Assembly (NCBI GenBank): GCA_002633005.1
Contig: NMRA01000060.1
Span: 783,417-847,416 of the forward strand
Origin: Phoronis australis
Lineage: Eukaryota; Phoronida; Phoronidae
Length of the DNA: 64,000 nt
Reading direction: 5' to 3'
The notes under the pieces were generated by a model. It did not search any database and was not told the origin of the DNA. It was given only the letters and a program-made list of their open reading frames with translations. The translations under genes were made by a program, and so were the position numbers. Shown here in pieces: positions 59,074 to 64,000 of this stretch (position 1 is the first letter of the stretch; each line of letters opens with the position of its first letter).

Positions 59074-62000
59074 ATGGCCTCTTTGTTTGACCAGTATGAA
59101 CAAGCCTCAGTGAATACTTCAAGGTCAAGAACCAGTGCCGCTGTACCTGAGCCAGTAAGCAAAACAAAAATGCTCACAACATACGTTAAATGGTCTTCAT
59201 TATATGTCTGATGTTGTTATGGGTGCTTGTCCACGTCTAATGGCAGTTGCTCTTTTCTTTGTCGTTTTATAAACTTTTAGAGCTGCATTTCATTCTGTTT
59301 AGCAGTTACTTTAAAAGTACTTATGAACCAAAACCAACAGCTGATCTGTGATGTACTCATGGGAATAGTTCATTGTTTTGTCACGACGTTGACCTATTTT
59401 GATTGGAAGTCTATTCACACCATTTTCGAATTTTAGGGATGGCCAACCCCAATAAAACAAGTATTGTACAAAGCTATTTCTTGACTTGTTGAGGTTTTAC
59501 ATGTTCTTTGTAGCAGAAAACAAGTCCCATCGTGGTAAGAAAAAATTGTAAGATCGACTTTATAGGAGTAAAAGGCCTAATTCAATTTTCCTTTTCAATC
59601 CAGCTGAACAGCGCGAAATGCAGTATAAGTTTATAAATTCTGTTCCTTTCTTCAATGTTTTTCTACTACTTTCAGATGGTAACTGCTGGTATTATAAATG
59701 CTAGGCTGGAAGATGAAACCCCAATATTCAACAAACAAAGGATCAACTTTAAGTAAGTCATTATTTTGTCAGCACTGGGTACCTATTAAGTATCAGCTCA
59801 TTGTTGAACTTGCTCTTTTCAGAAAAGAATGAAATAACTTCAGTTGAGAATGTGTTCTTGGGGTTTGGGGAAAACTATTTTTCAAAGTGTTGTGTCTCCT
59901 TTCGTAGTTTCAGGTTTTACTTTACTGAAGGTCAGTTGTACAGAAGAAATATTCTTGAAGGCTAAGATATATTTATTTACAGTACATTTTAGTCCTTGTA
60001 AATAAAGTGAATTTGCTATTCCTAAATTTAATGCCCATGTCTGTACAAAAACCTGGAATTTTTGGCTAGAGGTATCACATATATGCATCCCTTGTAATTT
60101 TACCTCGGAAAGAAAATTCTGCTTGAATGAAGATTTGATCATTGTTTTTTCAGACCTCCAGAACCGATCACCCACCTTCTAGTAGCCAACAATAATCTGG
60201 CTATGGCTATGTCCAGCAATACTCTCCTGCGACTCAATTTAGACAGACCTGATCAGCCTGATGGTATGACCTTTTTATCTCCGTGACTGGTGATGTAGTC
60301 ATATAAAAAGTTATACCATCATTAGTTATCGTTTTGCTTCCATTAGCACCACTGCCACTAATACTTGAAGAATTATTTGTAATATTAATCTACAGAAATT
60401 TTGTTGAAATTAAGTTAATGGCTCGTGCCAAAAGTAAACAGTAAAATACTGTTACGTGCTACGTTGGTATTGTGTTTAAGAATTCCGCTTACACTCAGCT
60501 GTATTGAAAGAGAATTTCACATGCGCTCAGCCGTGATGATGAGGGAATTTTGGGTCATTTTGACTGATTAATTTTGGTGTTTATTGTGTTAAATTTCAAG
60601 TTGAACAATTTTAGTGTTTCTCCATAATTCTAGTTTTCTTCAAGTTGCCATAATGTAGACATTCAATTGTCTTCAACAGGTCATAAGTACTATTCAAAAA
60701 CTCCTGGACCAAAATTTAGACTTAAATATACCATATTTACCAAAAGTAGTTACTCCATGACTTGTCATCTGAGAGTTCATTTATTGTCTTGTCAATGTTT
60801 CCTCACAGAGGTGGAGATCACCAAGAATATGTCAGATAAAGTTCACAAGATCTTCCTAGACCCGACTGGACAGCACTTGCTAATTAACATGGAATCACAA
60901 GAAACGTTGTTCCTTTATAAGAACTCCAAAAAACCCAAGCCCTTGGGAAAACTGAAGGTAATTTGTGATTGGGTTTTAGAAATTTCACTTGGGAATCCCA
61001 AGTTGGGATGGTATAACCAGGATGAAAATATGTTACAGGATGAAGTGCCCATATTGATATCCTGTCCTTTTGAGTTCACATGTGCCATTGATTCTAATTT
61101 TCGGTGAGGCACTGGCTGACACGCACATGCCAACTGATGCATTTAAGTTTTGTTGAAATCCCCTGAGTAATTATTTTATCTTGTCTAATTTTTGAAGGTG
61201 GTTATGTAAAGTTGAAAATACCCTTGTTTCTAGGATTCTTCTGCTGTTACCTAGGAACAAAAAGAGTTACTGTCCAACTTTTTTAATGTAACTAAATGTA
61301 AAGTGCTTCTTAGAGACACAAAGTGACTGGTTGATGTGAGACTTTATGAGGGTAATGTATGAAGTTGTGAGGGATAGTACAAAGTGACTGATTGATGTGA
61401 GACTTTATGAGGGTAATGTATGAAGTTGTGAGGGATAGCACAAAGTGACTGATTGATGTGAGACTTTATGAGGGGAATGTATGAAGTTGTGAGGGATAGC
61501 ACAAAGTGACTGGTTGATGTGAGACTTTATGAGGGTAATGTATGAAGTTGTGAGGGATAGCACAAATTTTGCAAGCACAAATAAAAACTTGTGAAGAAAT
61601 GCTAACATTTTGACGAAACGCAAAATAAGGAATGCAAAAAGCTGATATTTTTCTTTTTGTCCCATCAAAAGCCAAATACGGTGAACACTTACCTTTATGT
61701 TTTTCTAAAATGATCACTCTTTCAAGAGGCTCATGTTTATCATTGGAAGTTCTAGTTATAATTGTATATCACTTGTTAAAAGCATTCCTGCACTATTTTG
61801 TAGGGCCATGTTATTGAGTCAGTTGGATGGAATAGACAAAATGCAAGTGACCGAACCACTAACGCCATCTTACTGGGAACAAGCAAAGGTTGTACTTTCT
61901 GACTTTGTTATTCCTTTATATGTTTTTGTTGTGAACATAAAAGATTTTTTATGTCATTTAGTTTATGATTTCCTTTGTCAGCGTATTTGTGTAAAGTGAT

Positions 62001-63280
62001 CAGTGAAACTAAGTGCACATTTTATTGGTAAAGTATATTGGATTCCAATTGATAGCTCTCCTATACAAGATTATGGTAGTGAAACTTTTCTAGGAATTCT
62101 TTTGGTACTTATAATATGAGAAAGTCATGGTACCTCTGAGCTCCCCAGTTGTGTTGATAGTCAATAATTACATGCTTTGAATTGTAAACCTAGTATAGCA
62201 ATGGAAAAAATGGTGAATTGTACAATCTAATTCAAGCCACTTTGTAGCATTAGATTCTACTTATGAAATGGTATTCGGGCAGTGTTAAAAATTAGCTAAC
62301 ATTACCATTATAATCTTTTGTATTTACTTGCAGGTGCAATTTTTGAAACAGAAATCTCTTCAGGAGAAGACAGTAATATAAAGTTTTTCCAAGGCAGTCT
62401 CGAGCAGTATTGGAAACAAGTAAGCGTGGCTTCACTTTAACTTTGTATTTGTCTGAGTTACCACTGGGGTGCTTAACTTTGAGATCAGAGGCTGGGTATA
62501 AAGCTGAGCTCAGGAGCTTAAATTTTGAGAAGTTGCAGGTGGTTGTTTACCTGAATGGGTGATTGAGTTAATGCCGGAGCAATATTTATGAGGGACTTCT
62601 TATGCAAGAATCAAATAATTAATTAAAACATTTCAGTGACTCACCATGTAGAACAGAGTGATCACACATGGTAGTTGAGTAGCTTGTTTAGCTTTTTGTG
62701 CAAATTTTTATCTTTAAATTTTCCCATGCAAATATTATGCATGTGAGCTGGTCACACGCTGCTCACCTGAATGCTTTCACCATTGTTTGCTCACTGGTAC
62801 TATTGCATTAGAATGTGCATAAGCCAAAAGAGCCGTTGTATGTCTCCTTTTCTAAAGAGTAGGAGTCAGAATACTGTCGTCTGGTACTTTCGTGCCAGCT
62901 TTGGCTAAAACTGGCTGATTATAACTCAAAAGTGAACGAGTTTTGACCTTTTTGAGAGCTGAAATTCTGATGAGATGGCCGTTCACAAAGACCCAGTCAT
63001 TTTGAAGGAGATACCTTTTGTATAAGTTGGATGTGACCAGTAAGCCGAGCATGGGCATTTAAAGTGAAGAATTTGGAAATTTTGAGGGTGGGACAAGTAT
63101 GCTAATATTTTCTTGATGTGTTGTTTACATTTACAAGTCTACTGTCAATCACTGTCATTTATTGCAGGTGTTTATGATTGACAAGGATGCCAAGACACCT
63201 GTCACTGGACTGGAGTTTGAAAAACTACCTTCATCGTCATTAACAGAGTACAAATATTTTGTACTGGTTACAACTCCTGG
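59074..63280 (+). CDS. VPS18: VPS18, HOPS/CORVET core subunit, N-terminal part
   Basis: VPS18 is a shared core subunit of the HOPS and CORVET complexes that tether endosomes, lysosomes and autophagosomes before SNARE fusion. Coding exons are 59074-59154, 59676-59752, 60154-60263, 60809-60957, 61804-61888, 62334-62419 and 63168-63280. All have GT-AG borders and matching phases, giving about 233 residues. The start ATG has a good context (ACCATGG). The exon carrying it opens at an acceptor (59053), so there is at least one upstream untranslated exon. The protein starts MASLFDQYE and contains PIFNKQRINF, TLLRLNLD, VHKIFLDPTGQHLLI, ESVGWNRQN, ILLGTSKGAIFE and YKYFVLVTT, which align in order with the N-terminal beta-propeller (Pep3/Vps18 domain) of animal VPS18. 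Animal VPS18 is about 970 residues, so about one quarter is present; the central alpha-solenoid and C-terminal RING lie beyond the window. No frame breaks were seen. Confidence 0.95.
61317..61565 (+). repeat. 61-bp minisatellite, four near-identical copies
   Basis: Units starting near 61321, 61382, 61443 and 61504 differ by only a few bases (ACTGGTTG/ACTGATTG, GAGGGTAA/GAGGGGAA). The array lies in VPS18 intron 4, and its high identity suggests length polymorphism. Confidence 0.95.
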
Positions 63281-63529
63281 GTAAGGATTGATTATTCTCA
63301 CGACTTTATGCTATTTATACTTCCTCTTCAGTATACATGGGTTAGTAATTATCTTTCTTTCTACGCTATATATTTTAAGGATTTGCTTTTGTAAGAATAC
63401 AAATCATTTTAAGCAGTTCTCAGTTTGTGATAGGCTTATTTACAATTGTCTCATGTGGAATGTGATGATACCAAATGAATTTGTATACTTTTGAACAGTT
63501 TCAATTTAATGGCATCTCCACATTTCAAC

Positions 63530-63700
63530 TCCATTAGGGCTGTTCCAGTAAAATCTGTATGGGAGGGGGGGAAGGCACCTTTTTTTCGCACCCACCACCC
63601 ATATTTTTCATTTATTTCTTCAGCCTACCACCCGTAATTTTTTATAAGTTTGAAATGCAACCACCCGTAATTTTTTTTTGTTCTTGGGGTTGACTGCACA
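63530..63700. repeat. Interspersed repeat with CCACCCGTAATTTTT units
   Basis: GGGCTGTTCCAGTAAAATC is followed by a G-run and then three variants of ACCACCC(G/A)TA(A)TTTTT. Similar 'gggctattccattaaaatc' repeats occur in several marine invertebrate genomes (recollection, not checked). It lies in the last VPS18 intron of the window; related ACGACC...TTTTT pieces recur near 63965-64000. Confidence 0.45.
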
Positions 63701-64000
63701 GGCGCTTGAGTTTATCTGTTCCTCCATCACCACTAACGTCATTCATTACTAAGAAAACATATCTTTCTTATATATGGTTATTAGCCATCGAGAAATTTGA
63801 GCACCTGTGGTTAAATGGGCATGCAGATGAGATCGGAGAGACTGAAAAAGTCGGAGCTTTTTGCAAGTTGCATTTTTGTTTCAGTTTTTGATTCTGTGCA
63901 GATTGTTTATAAAATTTACTAAAATTACCCACCATCAAACATTTATGGCCCAATGAAACAACAACGACCTGTAAATTTTTATTTTTTTGAAGTACGACCA

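Noticed and set aside
60667-60808. Open frame immediately upstream of VPS18 exon 4
   Set aside because: The frame is continuous with exon 4, but the acceptor at 60807-60808 restores exact VPS18 phase and homology; the upstream part has no VPS18 similarity.
63700-63780. Candidate VPS18 exon after CAG at about 63701 (RLSLSVPPSPL...)
   Set aside because: Phase is compatible, but the residues do not match the expected VPS18 propeller continuation after TTPG, and the DNA lies in a repeat.

Overview
This is nuclear genomic DNA from an invertebrate animal. It carries parts or all of three intron-containing genes on the + strand, separated by AT-rich, repeat-rich non-coding DNA. GT-AG introns, an ephrin, a secreted trypsin-like protease and a metazoan-style VPS18 all point to an animal. 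Several tRNA-derived SINEs, short inverted-repeat elements and hAT-like and Penelope-like remnants fit a marine invertebrate, possibly a hemichordate or another non-vertebrate deuterostome, but the sequence alone does not fix the species. N runs inside poly-G/poly-C mark assembly gaps at 473-646 and 33393-33401, with single Ns at 7154 and 55339.

Layout. (1) 1-27379 has no convincing coding exon. It is CpG-poor and is best read as part of a very long first intron of the ephrin gene. It holds a SINE, a PIF/Harbinger-like MITE, a 302-bp direct duplication around an N, and small tandem repeats. (2) 27380-31100 carries the last five coding exons of a GPI-anchored (A-type) ephrin; the signal-peptide exon lies outside the window or was not found. 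A long 3' UTR probably ends near 33.94 kb, where CpG frequency rises abruptly. (3) 33.95-38.2 kb is intergenic and contains an unusual array of about nine related ~45-bp cores (35.3-36.3 kb), with CRE palindromes in some spacers. (4) 38225-48385 is a complete seven-exon, 344-residue secreted trypsin-like serine protease. Every splice phase agrees and the His-Asp-Ser triad is intact. Its introns contain a foldback element built of 20-bp repeats, a 388-bp MITE and a 61-bp tandem repeat that runs into a splice acceptor. (5) 48.4-59 kb is intergenic transposon debris: a 2.7-kb hAT-like element with a decayed transposase, a tRNA-like SINE head followed by a possible minimal hammerhead ribozyme, duplicated SINEs, and one unidentified minus-strand ORF. 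(6) 59074-63280 holds the first seven coding exons of VPS18, which runs off the right edge.

The three genes are not functionally linked: one cell-surface guidance ligand, one secreted protease, and one subunit of the endolysosomal HOPS/CORVET tethering complexes. The most notable signals outside the genes are the CRE-containing array, the 20-bp-repeat foldback element, the hammerhead-like motif, and CpG-density boundaries that appear to follow transcription units.
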